A stretch of DNA of 64,000 nt. It comes from Anaerolineae bacterium (GTDB taxonomy: Bacteria; Chloroflexota; Anaerolineae; Anaerolineales; Anaerolineaceae). Position numbers and translations under genes: made by a program. The notes beneath the pieces are model-generated. The model was not told the origin of the DNA and ran no database searches. It saw only the letters and a list, made by a program, of their open reading frames with translations. Where the stretch lies: assembly GCA_013178295.1 (NCBI GenBank), contig JABLWW010000010.1, positions 147,517 through 211,516 on the forward strand, written 5' to 3'. Of the stretch, positions 9,051-18,281 are shown one piece after another (position 1 is the stretch's first letter; each line of letters begins with the position of its first letter).

Positions 9051-9054
9051 TTTG

Positions 9055-9060
9055 TATAAT
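9055..9060 (+). promoter_or_regulatory. -10 element (TATAAT) for the cyclophilin gene
   Basis: TATAAT lies just past the alcohol dehydrogenase stop codon. Expected transcription start is about 9067, which favours ATG 9108 (preceded by AAAGGGTG) over ATG 9078. No strong -35 is seen. Confidence 0.45.
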
Positions 9061-9107
9061 GGTGTTAATCTTTTATCATGGATAAATTATGCAAAAGGAA
9101 AAGGGTG

Positions 9108-9791
9108 ATGACAACCAAAAAACGTTCTTCTGCAAAGTCTAAGAGCCGTGCTGTGAGGAGCCAGCGCTCGGCAAAGCTCTCGCCATTTGTCATTGTCGCT
9201 GCGGTTGTGATTACGGCGATTATTGTGTGGGGTGTGGTCCGGGTAGTTACGCAATCGCGTGGGGCTGAGGAGGCGGCGGCTTCCAAAAAATATGCTGCTC
9301 CGCCGCCGATGATGATTGATGTCAACAAACGCTACACTGCAACCGTCAAGATGGCAAAGGGGGGAGAATTTGTCATCCAGCTGTATGCTGATAAAGCCCC
9401 CATCACGGTGAACAATTTTGTTTTTCTGGCGCGCGAGGGATATTACAACGGCACCACCTTTCACCGTGTGCTGGAGGGTTTCATGGCACAGGGCGGCGAC
9501 CCGACTGGCAGTGGAAGGGGTGGTCCGGGTTATGTGTTTGTTAACGAGGACAGCGATTTGAAGTTTGACCGTGCCGGTGTGGTGGCTATGGCGAATGCCG
9601 GGCGGGATACCAATGGTAGCCAGTTCTTTATCACCTTTGGCCCTCAGGAGCGGTTGAACGGAGGGTATACCATTTTTGGGCAGGTAATTAGTGGGATGGA
9701 TGTGGTCAATGGCATCACCCGTCGCGATCCTGAACAGAATCCTGATTTTCGTGGCGACGTAATTGCAAGTATTACCATCACAGAAGAATGA
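9108..9791 (+). CDS. Membrane-anchored cyclophilin-type peptidyl-prolyl isomerase
   Basis: A 227-residue protein with a basic N-terminus, one transmembrane segment (about residues 26-46) and an extracytoplasmic cyclophilin domain. Cyclophilin motifs seen are NNFVFLAREGYYNGTTFHRV, FMAQGGDPTGSGRGGPGY, MANAGRDTNGSQFFIT and the final GYTIFGQVISG. It catalyses cis/trans isomerisation of prolyl bonds, plausibly helping secreted proteins fold. That fits the many Pro-rich exported proteins encoded nearby. The catalytic Arg is in FHRV. The start at 9108 is chosen over 9078 by ribosome-binding site and promoter position. It ends 7 bases before the next gene, so the two are probably one operon. Confidence 0.92.
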   Translation: MTTKKRSSAKSKSRAVRSQRSAKLSPFVIVAAVVITAIIVWGVVRVVTQSRGAEEAAASKKYAAPPPMMIDVNKRYTATVKMAKGGEFVIQLYADKAPITVNNFVFLAREGYYNGTTFHRVLEGFMAQGGDPTGSGRGGPGYVFVNEDSDLKFDRAGVVAMANAGRDTNGSQFFITFGPQERLNGGYTIFGQVISGMDVVNGITRRDPEQNPDFRGDVIASITITEE

Positions 9792-9798
9792 GGACCCA

Positions 9799-10956
9799 AT
9801 GAAGTATCGTCTCTTTGGCAAACTTGGCTGGCAGGTATCTGTGTTAGGTTTTGGGTGTATGCGTTTCCCGAAAACGGAGGCGGGACGCATTGATGTGCCT
9901 GCCGCTGAGCGTATGGTCAAATATGCGGTTGAACAGGGGGTGAACTATCTTGATACGGCTTATGTGTACCACGAAGGGGAGAGCGAGCACTTTCTGGGAG
10001 AGATTCTCAAAGGCGGATGGCGGCAAAAGGTGCACCTGGCGACCAAGCTTCCCTGTTGGGAAGCAAAAACCCCTTTAGATTTTGATCGACTTCTTAATGA
10101 ACAGCTGCAAAAATTGCAAACGGATTACATTGATGTGTATCTGTTGCACGCGCTGGATGGGCAATCCTGGCAAAGAATGCGCGGGTTGGGGGTGCTGGAA
10201 TGGCTGTGTAAAATCAAAACCGAAGGCAAAGTGCGCGCGATCGGTTTTTCTTTTCATGATTGCTTCGAGGTTTTTAAAGAGATTATTGATGCGTATGAAG
10301 ACTGGGACGTATGCCAGATACAGTACAACTATATGAATCAGAATTACCAGGCAGGAACAAGGGGACTGGAATATGCAGCAGCAAGGCGGCTGGGCGTGGT
10401 TATTATGGAACCGCTACTGGGCGGAAAACTCGCCAATCCACCGCAGCGCATCTGTCATCTGTTTGAGACATTCCCTCGCAAAGCTTCCCCGGCGGAGTGG
10501 TCATTGCAATGGCTATGGAATCGGACAGAGGTCTCGGTTGTTTTGAGTGGCATGAGCAGCATGGAGCAGGTGGCAGAAAATGTCCGTAGTGCATCCAGGT
10601 CTGCACCGGAAAGCATGAGTCGTGAAGAGCTTGTGCTGTTTGAGAAGGTGCAAAAAACATTTGAAGCCATTGCACCTGTGCCCTGTACAGCCTGTGGTTA
10701 CTGTTTGCCGTGTCCAAGCGGGGTGAATATTCCAGAAAACTTCTCGGTTTTCAACAAAGGTGTGATGTATGATGATCTGGAAGCTGCCCGGTGGGAGTAC
10801 CAAAGTCTTAAGCAAAATCAGGGAGAGGCATCAGTTGCTGAAGCCTGTATTCAGTGTGGCACGTGTGAACCAAAATGCCCGCAGAAAATAGCCATCAGCC
10901 AATGGATGCCGCGCATTGATGCTGTGCTTGGCAAAGGGCAGACGTACAACCCGTAA
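9799..10956 (+). CDS. Aldo/keto reductase with C-terminal 2[4Fe-4S] domain
   Basis: A 385-residue fusion. The aldo/keto reductase barrel has NYLDTAYVYHEGESE (catalytic Asp and Tyr), the Lys in LATKLP and the His in LLHALD. The C-terminus carries two ferredoxin-like Cys clusters, CTACGYCLPCPSG and CIQCGTCEPKCPQ. This arrangement is a known family in anaerobes and probably couples electron transfer to carbonyl reduction, but the substrate is unknown. The start at 9799 (MKYRLFGKLG) is preferred because it has an AGGA ribosome-binding site and matches the family start. Confidence 0.93.
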   Translation: MKYRLFGKLGWQVSVLGFGCMRFPKTEAGRIDVPAAERMVKYAVEQGVNYLDTAYVYHEGESEHFLGEILKGGWRQKVHLATKLPCWEAKTPLDFDRLLNEQLQKLQTDYIDVYLLHALDGQSWQRMRGLGVLEWLCKIKTEGKVRAIGFSFHDCFEVFKEIIDAYEDWDVCQIQYNYMNQNYQAGTRGLEYAAARRLGVVIMEPLLGGKLANPPQRICHLFETFPRKASPAEWSLQWLWNRTEVSVVLSGMSSMEQVAENVRSASRSAPESMSREELVLFEKVQKTFEAIAPVPCTACGYCLPCPSGVNIPENFSVFNKGVMYDDLEAARWEYQSLKQNQGEASVAEACIQCGTCEPKCPQKIAISQWMPRIDAVLGKGQTYNP

Positions 10957-10981
10957 GGCTGATGATGGAAGACAGAGGCAG

Positions 10982-12544
10982 TCAGTTTCGCGGCAGGGAA
11001 AAGCAAATGCGGGCGCCTTTACCGGCTTCCTGATCAACCCAAATGCGCCCGCCGTGCGCTTCCACGATTGCTCGTGTTAGATATAGACCCAAACCAGCGC
11101 CTTTGGTTTGACGCGCCATGTCGGGGGCACGGTAAAAACGATCAAACACGTGGGGAATATCCTCTGGGGCAATGCCGGGACCCTGATCGCTGACGCAGAT
11201 GATCACCTGTTCGGGCTGCACCTGACCATGAATGCGGATATCGCCTTCAGGGGCATATTTGATGGCGTTGTTGATCAGGTTGGAGAAAACCTGCTCCAGA
11301 CGGGTTTCGTCTGCAAGGATAATGGGAAAATCTTCGGGGAAGTGTATCGCAAATTTATGTCGGGTGGTCTGCGTCTGAAAACGTTTTGTCAAACGCTGTA
11401 CCAGGTCCGGAACGCAGATGTCGTTGCGTTTGAGGGTTAAGCCGCCAGCTTGCAGACGTGAAGCATCCAGCAGATTTTCAATCAGCAAAGTCAGCCGGTC
11501 GGCTTCCTCTTCGATGACCTGCAAACTATCGCGCACGATGGCGCGATCCCATTTGGCATCCTCGCGGCGCAAGGTACTCACATACCCTTTGATTAACGCT
11601 ACGGGGGTTTTTAGCTCGTGGCTGATGATAGAGATGAAGGTACTTTTTAGCTCATCTGCCTGACGAAAGCGGGTAATATCGCGCACGGATGCGATCGTGT
11701 TGACCAGAGCACCTTCTGCCGAGAGCAGGGGGGCATAGGTGATGCTTACCGGAAGAGGAGGCTGGTTGTTACGCTGCAGGTCGCCCTCGATATAGAGATG
11801 TGCGCTGGGGGTAAGTGGCCATCCGCCCGCTTCGGCTTTTTCTAGAGTCAGTCCGTTGGGAGGGGATGCCCAGCGAATGATCTCTTCGTGTGTTTTGTGA
11901 AGAATTGACTCAAGCGGGAGAGTTATCATCCTTGAAAATGCCGGGTTACAGCGTTCGATACGGTTATCGGGGGCAAGAATAAGTATTCCATCTGCTACCG
12001 TATCCAGTACGGCGTTCAGACGTTGTGTTTCCTCGCTCAACTGGGTGTAAAGCTGGGCGTTTTGCACCGCGATGGCTGCCTGATTGGCAAAACTGCCCAG
12101 TATCATGCGGTCATTTGCAGAAAATATTTTGGCATAGGCGCGGAAGATGTAAATGACTCCCACGACTCTGGTGCGCGCTACCATTGGTAAACCAACACCT
12201 GTGAACAACCCCATGCTGGCTGACTCGGTCAGCTCGCTCAATATGCGGTTGATTTCGGGCAATTCCATGGCTTCCGGGTCTTGCGAATCGGGGGGTATTT
12301 CTGCCAGATATGGCTCGATATACTTTAGGAAAGCGGGAGTGAGACCGCTGGAGACATGTATTGACCAGCCCTGGTTTTCGGAGCGTAGAGCGATAAGCCC
12401 CGCTTGCCCGGCAAGTATTTCGATTGATATATGAAGAATGCGCTCCAGGAGTTTGTCAAGGTCGAGTTCCTGGGTCAGGGCGCGGGAAATCTCAAGCAGG
12501 TAATCCCGCTGGCGAACGCGGAAGTCAGGCAGGAGCAAGTTCAT
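10982..12544 (-). CDS. GAF-PAS sensor histidine kinase
   Basis: A 520-residue soluble kinase from the chosen start. An N-terminal GAF domain (about residues 25-175) is followed by a PAS domain (about 190-300). Next comes a HisKA domain with the phospho-acceptor in ISHELKTP (His about 309), then HATPase_c with NLINNAIKYA (N box), DQGPGIAP (G1), FDRFYRA (F box) and GAGLGLYL (G2). No transmembrane helix is seen, so it senses a cytosolic signal. No response-regulator gene is adjacent, so it is an orphan in this window. A start 26 codons upstream is possible. The internal ATG at 12544 is preferred because a TATAAT box lies at 12585-12590 inside the longer frame. Divergent from yvcK. Confidence 0.92.
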   Translation of the reverse strand: MNLLLPDFRVRQRDYLLEISRALTQELDLDKLLERILHISIEILAGQAGLIALRSENQGWSIHVSSGLTPAFLKYIEPYLAEIPPDSQDPEAMELPEINRILSELTESASMGLFTGVGLPMVARTRVVGVIYIFRAYAKIFSANDRMILGSFANQAAIAVQNAQLYTQLSEETQRLNAVLDTVADGILILAPDNRIERCNPAFSRMITLPLESILHKTHEEIIRWASPPNGLTLEKAEAGGWPLTPSAHLYIEGDLQRNNQPPLPVSITYAPLLSAEGALVNTIASVRDITRFRQADELKSTFISIISHELKTPVALIKGYVSTLRREDAKWDRAIVRDSLQVIEEEADRLTLLIENLLDASRLQAGGLTLKRNDICVPDLVQRLTKRFQTQTTRHKFAIHFPEDFPIILADETRLEQVFSNLINNAIKYAPEGDIRIHGQVQPEQVIICVSDQGPGIAPEDIPHVFDRFYRAPDMARQTKGAGLGLYLTRAIVEAHGGRIWVDQEAGKGARICFSLPRN

Positions 12545-12584
12545 CTGAGCTATTTGATCTGGTATTGTGTATGCAACCTGAAAA

Positions 12585-12590
12585 ATTATA
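12585..12590 (-). promoter_or_regulatory. -10 element (TATAAT) for the histidine kinase gene
   Basis: TATAAT on the minus strand, 41 bases before the ATG at 12544. The -35 region is poor. It lies back to back with the yvcK promoter, so the two genes share a compact divergent control region of about 120 bases. Confidence 0.5.
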
Positions 12591-12628
12591 GCATGCTTCC
12601 GTTGGTTTGGATAAATGCACAAAATCTG

Positions 12629-12657
12629 TTGACGTTCTTTGAAAATACTGCTATGAT
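12629..12657 (+). promoter_or_regulatory. Promoter of yvcK, predicting a near-leaderless mRNA
   Basis: TTGACG (12629-12634), exactly 17 bases, then TATGAT (12652-12657). Transcription should start at about 12664, only 2-4 bases before the ATG at 12667. No Shine-Dalgarno sequence is possible in so short a leader. Confidence 0.8.
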
Positions 12658-12666
12658 GTGTGCGCG

Positions 12667-14004
12667 ATGTATGCAGGGTTCAAAAAGGGGCTCCGGTTTG
12701 TCAGGAGCATTTTTCTCAAAGAAATCCGCTGGTTTAAGCCCGGAATAGGAGTGAAGCGCTGGGTTTTGACCATTCTGGCAGGCACAACGCTGTTGGGCGT
12801 TGGGATAGCGATTCTGCTGTTGGATTTCTACCGCAAGACGCCAGATGTATGGTGGTTGCCGATCGTTTCATTTCTTTCACTGCGCTTTCTTGCCCGACCA
12901 TTGCGGGTATTGGTGTTTGGGCTTCTGGGTATCGGTTTAATTCTGTATGGAACCTGGGGACTGAATCGCTCTTTGCTGCGACCATTTATTCGCCCCGGCA
13001 AGCATATTCTTGATACGGTTACCGATTATAAACGGCGCGAGCGGGGGCCGAGAATTGTGGTGATAGGTGGTGGAAATGGTCTATCTTCCCTTTTGCGCGG
13101 TTTAAAATTCCACACCCACAATTTGACAGCCATTGTCACCGTAGCGGATGATGGCGGTTCGTCCGGTGAACTGCGCAAAACGATTGGTATTCTGCCGCCG
13201 GGGGATATCCGCAACTGCCTGACTGCGCTCTCGGATGATGAAGCCTTGCTGACACAAATTTTTCAGTATCGCTTTGCGGCTGGCGCGGGTTTAAATGGGC
13301 ATACGCTCGGAAATCTCTTCATCACCGCGTTGACGGAAATTACCGGGAGTTTTGAGGAGGCGGTGGCTGAGTCCGGGCGGGTTCTGGCTGTCAAAGGGCA
13401 GGTCTTGCCTTCCACACTGCATGATGTGCGTCTGGTGGCAAGCGTCAAACTTGCTGATGGCAGCGAGAAACAAGTGCGCGGTGAGAGTCAGATACCGAAA
13501 GTGGGCGGGCAGGTGAATCGTGTATGGCTGGAGCCAAGCAACCCGCTGGCTTTTCCCCCCGCGGTTCAAGCAATTCTGGCTGCTGATCTGATTCTGATTG
13601 GGCCTGGAAGTCTGTATACCAGCATTTTGCCCAATCTTCTTGTCCCCGATCTGGTTGACGCACTGCGTACCAGCCGTTCTTTGAAATTTTATGTGTGCAA
13701 CATTGCTACGCAGCCCGGCGAAACCGACAACTACACCAGCAGCACGCATCTGCGGATGATTGAAAAACATTTGGGAACCCGCCTGTTTGACATGGTGATT
13801 TGTAACTGTCGGCAGGAGGGAAACCTGCCGTCTGGTGTGGATTGGGTCAGACTGGACGAAGAACTTGAACAAAACTATGCTGTTTATTTCGCGGACCTGG
13901 TGGATGACCAGAATCCATGGCGTCATGATTCTGCCAAGTTGGCGCAGGTTGTGATGGATTTGTTTTACGAACGAACTGGTCCGCTGGTTCTCAAAGAGGA
14001 CTAG
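12667..14004 (+). CDS. yvcK: YvcK/CofD-like protein with N-terminal membrane segments
   Basis: A 445-residue protein. Residues of about 30-105 hold two or three transmembrane segments, and the rest is the CofD-like fold of the gluconeogenesis factor YvcK. The nucleotide-sugar-binding hallmarks are VVIGGGNGLSSLL, TVADDGGSSGELR and GDIRNCLTAL, with LIGPGSLYTSILPNLL later. YvcK binds UDP-sugars and is linked to cell-wall homeostasis during growth on gluconeogenic carbon. Typical YvcK has about 320 residues and is soluble, so the N-terminal anchor places this copy at the membrane. The GTG at 12658 lies within the promoter -10, so ATG 12667 is taken as the start. It lies 77 bases upstream of gap, which has its own promoter. 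Confidence 0.9.
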   Translation: MYAGFKKGLRFVRSIFLKEIRWFKPGIGVKRWVLTILAGTTLLGVGIAILLLDFYRKTPDVWWLPIVSFLSLRFLARPLRVLVFGLLGIGLILYGTWGLNRSLLRPFIRPGKHILDTVTDYKRRERGPRIVVIGGGNGLSSLLRGLKFHTHNLTAIVTVADDGGSSGELRKTIGILPPGDIRNCLTALSDDEALLTQIFQYRFAAGAGLNGHTLGNLFITALTEITGSFEEAVAESGRVLAVKGQVLPSTLHDVRLVASVKLADGSEKQVRGESQIPKVGGQVNRVWLEPSNPLAFPPAVQAILAADLILIGPGSLYTSILPNLLVPDLVDALRTSRSLKFYVCNIATQPGETDNYTSSTHLRMIEKHLGTRLFDMVICNCRQEGNLPSGVDWVRLDEELEQNYAVYFADLVDDQNPWRHDSAKLAQVVMDLFYERTGPLVLKED

Positions 14005-14016
14005 ACAAGTTATAAT
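13988..14016 (+). promoter_or_regulatory. Promoter of gap
   Basis: TTCTCA (13988-13993), a 17-base spacer and a perfect TATAAT (14011-14016) near the end of yvcK. The leader is about 58 bases and ends with AGGAGG, a strong ribosome-binding site. Confidence 0.65.
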
Positions 14017-14039
14017 AGGCATTAGCGAACACCCGCTAG

Positions 14040-15134
<1,095 letters not shown>

Positions 15135-15160
15135 TGTCGGTGTTGGTTTGTGCTAATCAA

Positions 15161-15192
15161 ATGGGCAAGGCGGCAAGAGTTGCCTTGCCCAT
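15161..15192 (+). terminator. gap-pgk intercistronic hairpin without U tract
   Basis: A perfect 11-bp stem, ATGGGCAAGGC (15161-15171) with GCCTTGCCCAT (15182-15192), and a 10-base loop. The bases after it are not T-rich, so full intrinsic termination is unlikely. It may be an mRNA processing or stability element, or a partial terminator that lowers pgk expression relative to gap. Confidence 0.6.
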
Positions 15193-15218
15193 CCTACTGA
15201 ACTATGTTGGAGGGTATG

Positions 15219-16394
15219 ATGTTCAACAAAAAGACGGTAAGAGATATTGATGTCAAAAACAAGCGCGTTCTGGTACGCGTGGATTTCAATGTCCCGCTGA
15301 AGGATAATCAGGTAGGGGATGACACGCGTGTGCGTGCAGCTTTGCCGACCATAGAGTACTTGATGAAGAATGGTGCTGCTGTTATCTTGTGTTCTCATCT
15401 TGGGCGGCCAAAAGGGGGACCTGACCCAAAATATTCGCTCAAACCGGTTGCGGATCATCTGAGCAAGCTGCTGGGGAAGCCGGTGGCGTTCGCCGAGGAT
15501 TGTATTGGTGCGGTGGCAGAGCAAGCTGCTGCAGCACTTAAGCCTGGAGAAGTGCTGGTGTTGGAAAACACACGCTTTCACCCGGAAGAAGAAAAGAATG
15601 ACGAGGAAATGTCGCGCCAACTGGCTACGCTGGCAGATGTGTATGTCAACGATGCTTTTGGTTCGGCACATCGCGCTCATGCCTCTACTGAGGGGGTAAC
15701 CCATTATAAACCGGGCGTGGCTGGTTTTCTGCTTGAAAAGGAAATCCAGTATCTGGGGCAGGCGATTGCGCAACCCAAGCGCCCGTTTGTGGCAATTTTG
15801 GGTGGGGCAAAGATCAGCGATAAGATTGGGGTGATCAAAAATTTGCTTGCCAAAGCGGATCACATTCTGATTGGTGGCGGCATGGCAAACACTTTCTTCA
15901 AAGCGCAGGGGTATCGGCTGGGCGACTCGCTGGTTGAAGATGATGCTCTGGAGACAGCAAAAGAGCTGCTTAAAGTTGGCGGCAACAAGCTTCATTTGCC
16001 GGTGGATGTAGTTATTGCGGATAAGTTTGAAGCAGATGCTCAGTCGCGGGTTGTCCCGGCGGGGGATATTCAAGATGGCTGGCGGATTCTGGATATTGGG
16101 CCAAAAACGGTGGCGACGTATGCTGCACTGCTGAAAGGCAGCGGCACAATCGTATGGAATGGGCCAATGGGAGTGTTTGAGTTTCCTAAGTTTGCCGAGG
16201 GCACCTATGCGGTGGCAAAGGCCGTGGCGGATAGCGGTGCAGTAAGTATCATTGGCGGCGGCGAGTCTGTGGCGGCTATCCAGCAGTCCGGTCTGGCGGA
16301 TAAAATCACACATATATCCACTGGCGGCGGCGCTTCGCTGGAGATGTTAGAAGGGTTGACACTGCCAGGTGTAGCAGCGCTACAGGATCGGTAA
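15219..16394 (+). CDS. pgk: Phosphoglycerate kinase
   Basis: Transfers phosphate from 1,3-bisphosphoglycerate to ADP. It has 391 residues, the usual bacterial length. Signature motifs are [11 protein letters not shown] near the N-terminus, CSHLGRPKG, the hinge region around [27 protein letters not shown] and the C-terminal [11 protein letters not shown]. Three ATGs are close together (15204, 15216, 15219). GGAGGG at 15209-15214 fits 15219 or 15216 and overlaps the first. It ends at a strong hairpin (16421-16458). Confidence 0.98.
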   Translation: MFNKKTVRDIDVKNKRVLVRVDFNVPLKDNQVGDDTRVRAALPTIEYLMKNGAAVILCSHLGRPKGGPDPKYSLKPVADHLSKLLGKPVAFAEDCIGAVAEQAAAALKPGEVLVLENTRFHPEEEKNDEEMSRQLATLADVYVNDAFGSAHRAHASTEGVTHYKPGVAGFLLEKEIQYLGQAIAQPKRPFVAILGGAKISDKIGVIKNLLAKADHILIGGGMANTFFKAQGYRLGDSLVEDDALETAKELLKVGGNKLHLPVDVVIADKFEADAQSRVVPAGDIQDGWRILDIGPKTVATYAALLKGSGTIVWNGPMGVFEFPKFAEGTYAVAKAVADSGAVSIIGGGESVAAIQQSGLADKITHISTGGGASLEMLEGLTLPGVAALQDR

Positions 16395-16420
16395 ACGCTT
16401 TGCGATTTGAAGCAGCCGTG

Positions 16421-16458
16421 CAACTCGTCCAGCCCAGATGGAGAGGCTGGACGAGTTG
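16421..16458 (+). terminator. Hairpin after pgk (14-bp perfect stem)
   Basis: CAACTCGTCCAGCC (16421-16434) pairs perfectly with GGCTGGACGAGTTG (16445-16458) around a 10-base loop. It is followed only by TTATCC, so the U tract is weak. It is placed as a transcription end for gap-pgk. Confidence 0.75.
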
Positions 16459-16492
16459 TTATCCTGCCTAGGGAAGATGACACATAATTGCT

Positions 16493-16498
16493 TATAAT
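16493..16498 (+). promoter_or_regulatory. -10 element (TATAAT) for the ParB-like/USP gene
   Basis: TATAAT falls inside the upstream extension of the reading frame (a TTG at 16488), so translation should start at ATG 16518 or 16524, with a leader of about 13-19 bases. No convincing -35. Confidence 0.5.
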
Positions 16499-16517
16499 TG
16501 TGGCAGAGAAGATAATC

Positions 16518-18260
16518 ATGGTAATGCCAAGCATTTCGCTTCGTGATCAAGCCGTCCGTGATTTTCAGCAGGCTCGGCGGCGGGCAGCTATGGAGGAAAT
16601 CCTGGCACGCCTGCGAGGAAAATCGGCTTTTCTGTTGCCGTACGATGAAGTACGCGCCAGACTTGGGGCGTTAGAAAGCCCGCGGCAAAAACTCGAAGAT
16701 ATTCCCATTAAGGCAATCATCGGCAGTGTGGGCAGATACACAGATTTCACCCGCAGTTTTTTGCCTCTTAAGGAGAGTGATCGGGAGCGTTGGGTGAGGG
16801 TCAGGGCAGCAATGGAATGCATGGATGGTCTTCCACCGATAACGGTATATCAGATTGGTGACGCTTATTTTGTTCTGGATGGCCATCATCGTATCTCTAT
16901 TGCGCGTCAGCTGGGGGCTACACATATCCAGGCGTATGTGATACAGGTCAACTCACGCGTCCCCATCTCTCCTGATGATCAGCCGGATGACATCATTTTG
17001 AAGTCTGAATATGCCGACTTTCTGGCAGCCACCCGCTTTGATGACTTATTCCCTGACGTTTCTCTGATGGTCAGCGTGCCTGGACAGTACGCCAAACTGC
17101 TTGAGCATATTTCCGTCCATCGGTATTTTATGGGTATCAACCTCAAACGCGAGGTTAGCATGAGTGAGGCGGTGGTGAGCTGGTATCAAACGTACTACCT
17201 GCCGGTTGTCAGGCTGATCAGGCGCTTGAACATCCTGCGCGATTTTCCGCAGCGTACGGAGACGGATTTGTATTTATGGATCACGGAACATCAGAGCGAA
17301 CTGGCTGAAGAACTGGGGTGGAAAGTAACCCCCGATGCTGCTGCGCAGGATTTTCTCAGCCGCTTTAGTCACCGTCCGCAGCGCTGGGCGCAGCGGCTGG
17401 CAGAGAGAATATATGATTTTTTTCTGCCTGATGAGCTGGAAACTGGGCCAGCACCAGCCGAATGGCGCATGGAGCGCATGAGAAGAAGACCTGCTGACCA
17501 GATTGTCAGCAGCATCCTGGTGCCTTTGAGCGGTAGCCAGGATTCATGGAATGCTCTGGATGTGGCAATTGATTTTGCCAGACGTGAGGGTGCCTATCTT
17601 GCCGGTCTGCACGTGACGCAGCCCGGGAGGGATCATGCCTCTTCAAGTATTCAGGCGCTTGTGAAAGAATTTCGCGGGCGTTGTGAGAAGCTTGGCGTGG
17701 CTGGAGATATGGCGGTTGAACGGGGAAAGATCGCCACAAAAATTTGTGAGCGTTCACGCTGGACAGATTTGACTATTCTTAAGCTTGCTCATCCACCGCC
17801 GCTCAAACTGCTGCCAAGACTTAGCTCGGGATTCCGTCTGCTGATACGCCGTTGCCCCACGCCTATTTTGGCGGTTCCCCGCCCGCCATGCAGCATTGAG
17901 CGTATTTTACTGGCGTTTGATGGCAGCCCCAGAGCTAACGAGGCACTTTTTGTTGCTGTTTACTTCGCCGCACGCTGGGATGCTTCCCTGGTGGTGGTCA
18001 GTGTGCTGCGCAAGCATTTGGACGCCGAAGCCACCATTCAAAACCTGAAGCGGTATTTGGAAGGGCAGCGTATTCGGACGCAGTATGTGATTGGTGATAA
18101 GAATCCTGCTGATCTGATTCTTAAAACAGCAAAGGAGCAGGAGTGTGGCATGATTGTGATGGGGGGATACAGTGCCGGTCCCTTAAGAGAACTGATTTTT
18201 GGCAGCACGGTTGACCGTGTGTTGCAGGCAACAATCTGTCCGGTATTGATATGCAAATAG
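16518..18260 (+). CDS. ParB-like domain fused to tandem universal stress domains
   Basis: A 580-residue cytosolic fusion. Residues of about 50-150 have a ParB/sulfiredoxin-like core ending in VLDGHHRISIARQLG. The next ~170 residues (YAKLLEHISVHRYFMG, then FPQRTETDLYLWITEH) look like the conserved region of DUF4032-type proteins. The C-terminal 270 residues form two UspA-like domains, beginning ILVPLSGSQDSWNA and ILLAFDGSPRANEA. The second ends with a near-canonical ATP-binding loop (GGYSAGPLRELIFGS, second Gly replaced by Ser). The first lacks this loop. The role is unknown. The ParB-like part could be an enzyme acting on nucleotides, with the Usp part as an ATP sensor. It lies between the pgk hairpin and a convergent surface-protein gene, so it is probably monocistronic. 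Confidence 0.8.
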   Translation: MVMPSISLRDQAVRDFQQARRRAAMEEILARLRGKSAFLLPYDEVRARLGALESPRQKLEDIPIKAIIGSVGRYTDFTRSFLPLKESDRERWVRVRAAMECMDGLPPITVYQIGDAYFVLDGHHRISIARQLGATHIQAYVIQVNSRVPISPDDQPDDIILKSEYADFLAATRFDDLFPDVSLMVSVPGQYAKLLEHISVHRYFMGINLKREVSMSEAVVSWYQTYYLPVVRLIRRLNILRDFPQRTETDLYLWITEHQSELAEELGWKVTPDAAAQDFLSRFSHRPQRWAQRLAERIYDFFLPDELETGPAPAEWRMERMRRRPADQIVSSILVPLSGSQDSWNALDVAIDFARREGAYLAGLHVTQPGRDHASSSIQALVKEFRGRCEKLGVAGDMAVERGKIATKICERSRWTDLTILKLAHPPPLKLLPRLSSGFRLLIRRCPTPILAVPRPPCSIERILLAFDGSPRANEALFVAVYFAARWDASLVVVSVLRKHLDAEATIQNLKRYLEGQRIRTQYVIGDKNPADLILKTAKEQECGMIVMGGYSAGPLRELIFGSTVDRVLQATICPVLICK

Positions 18261-18281
18261 AAACGTCTGTTTTCGCCGACG

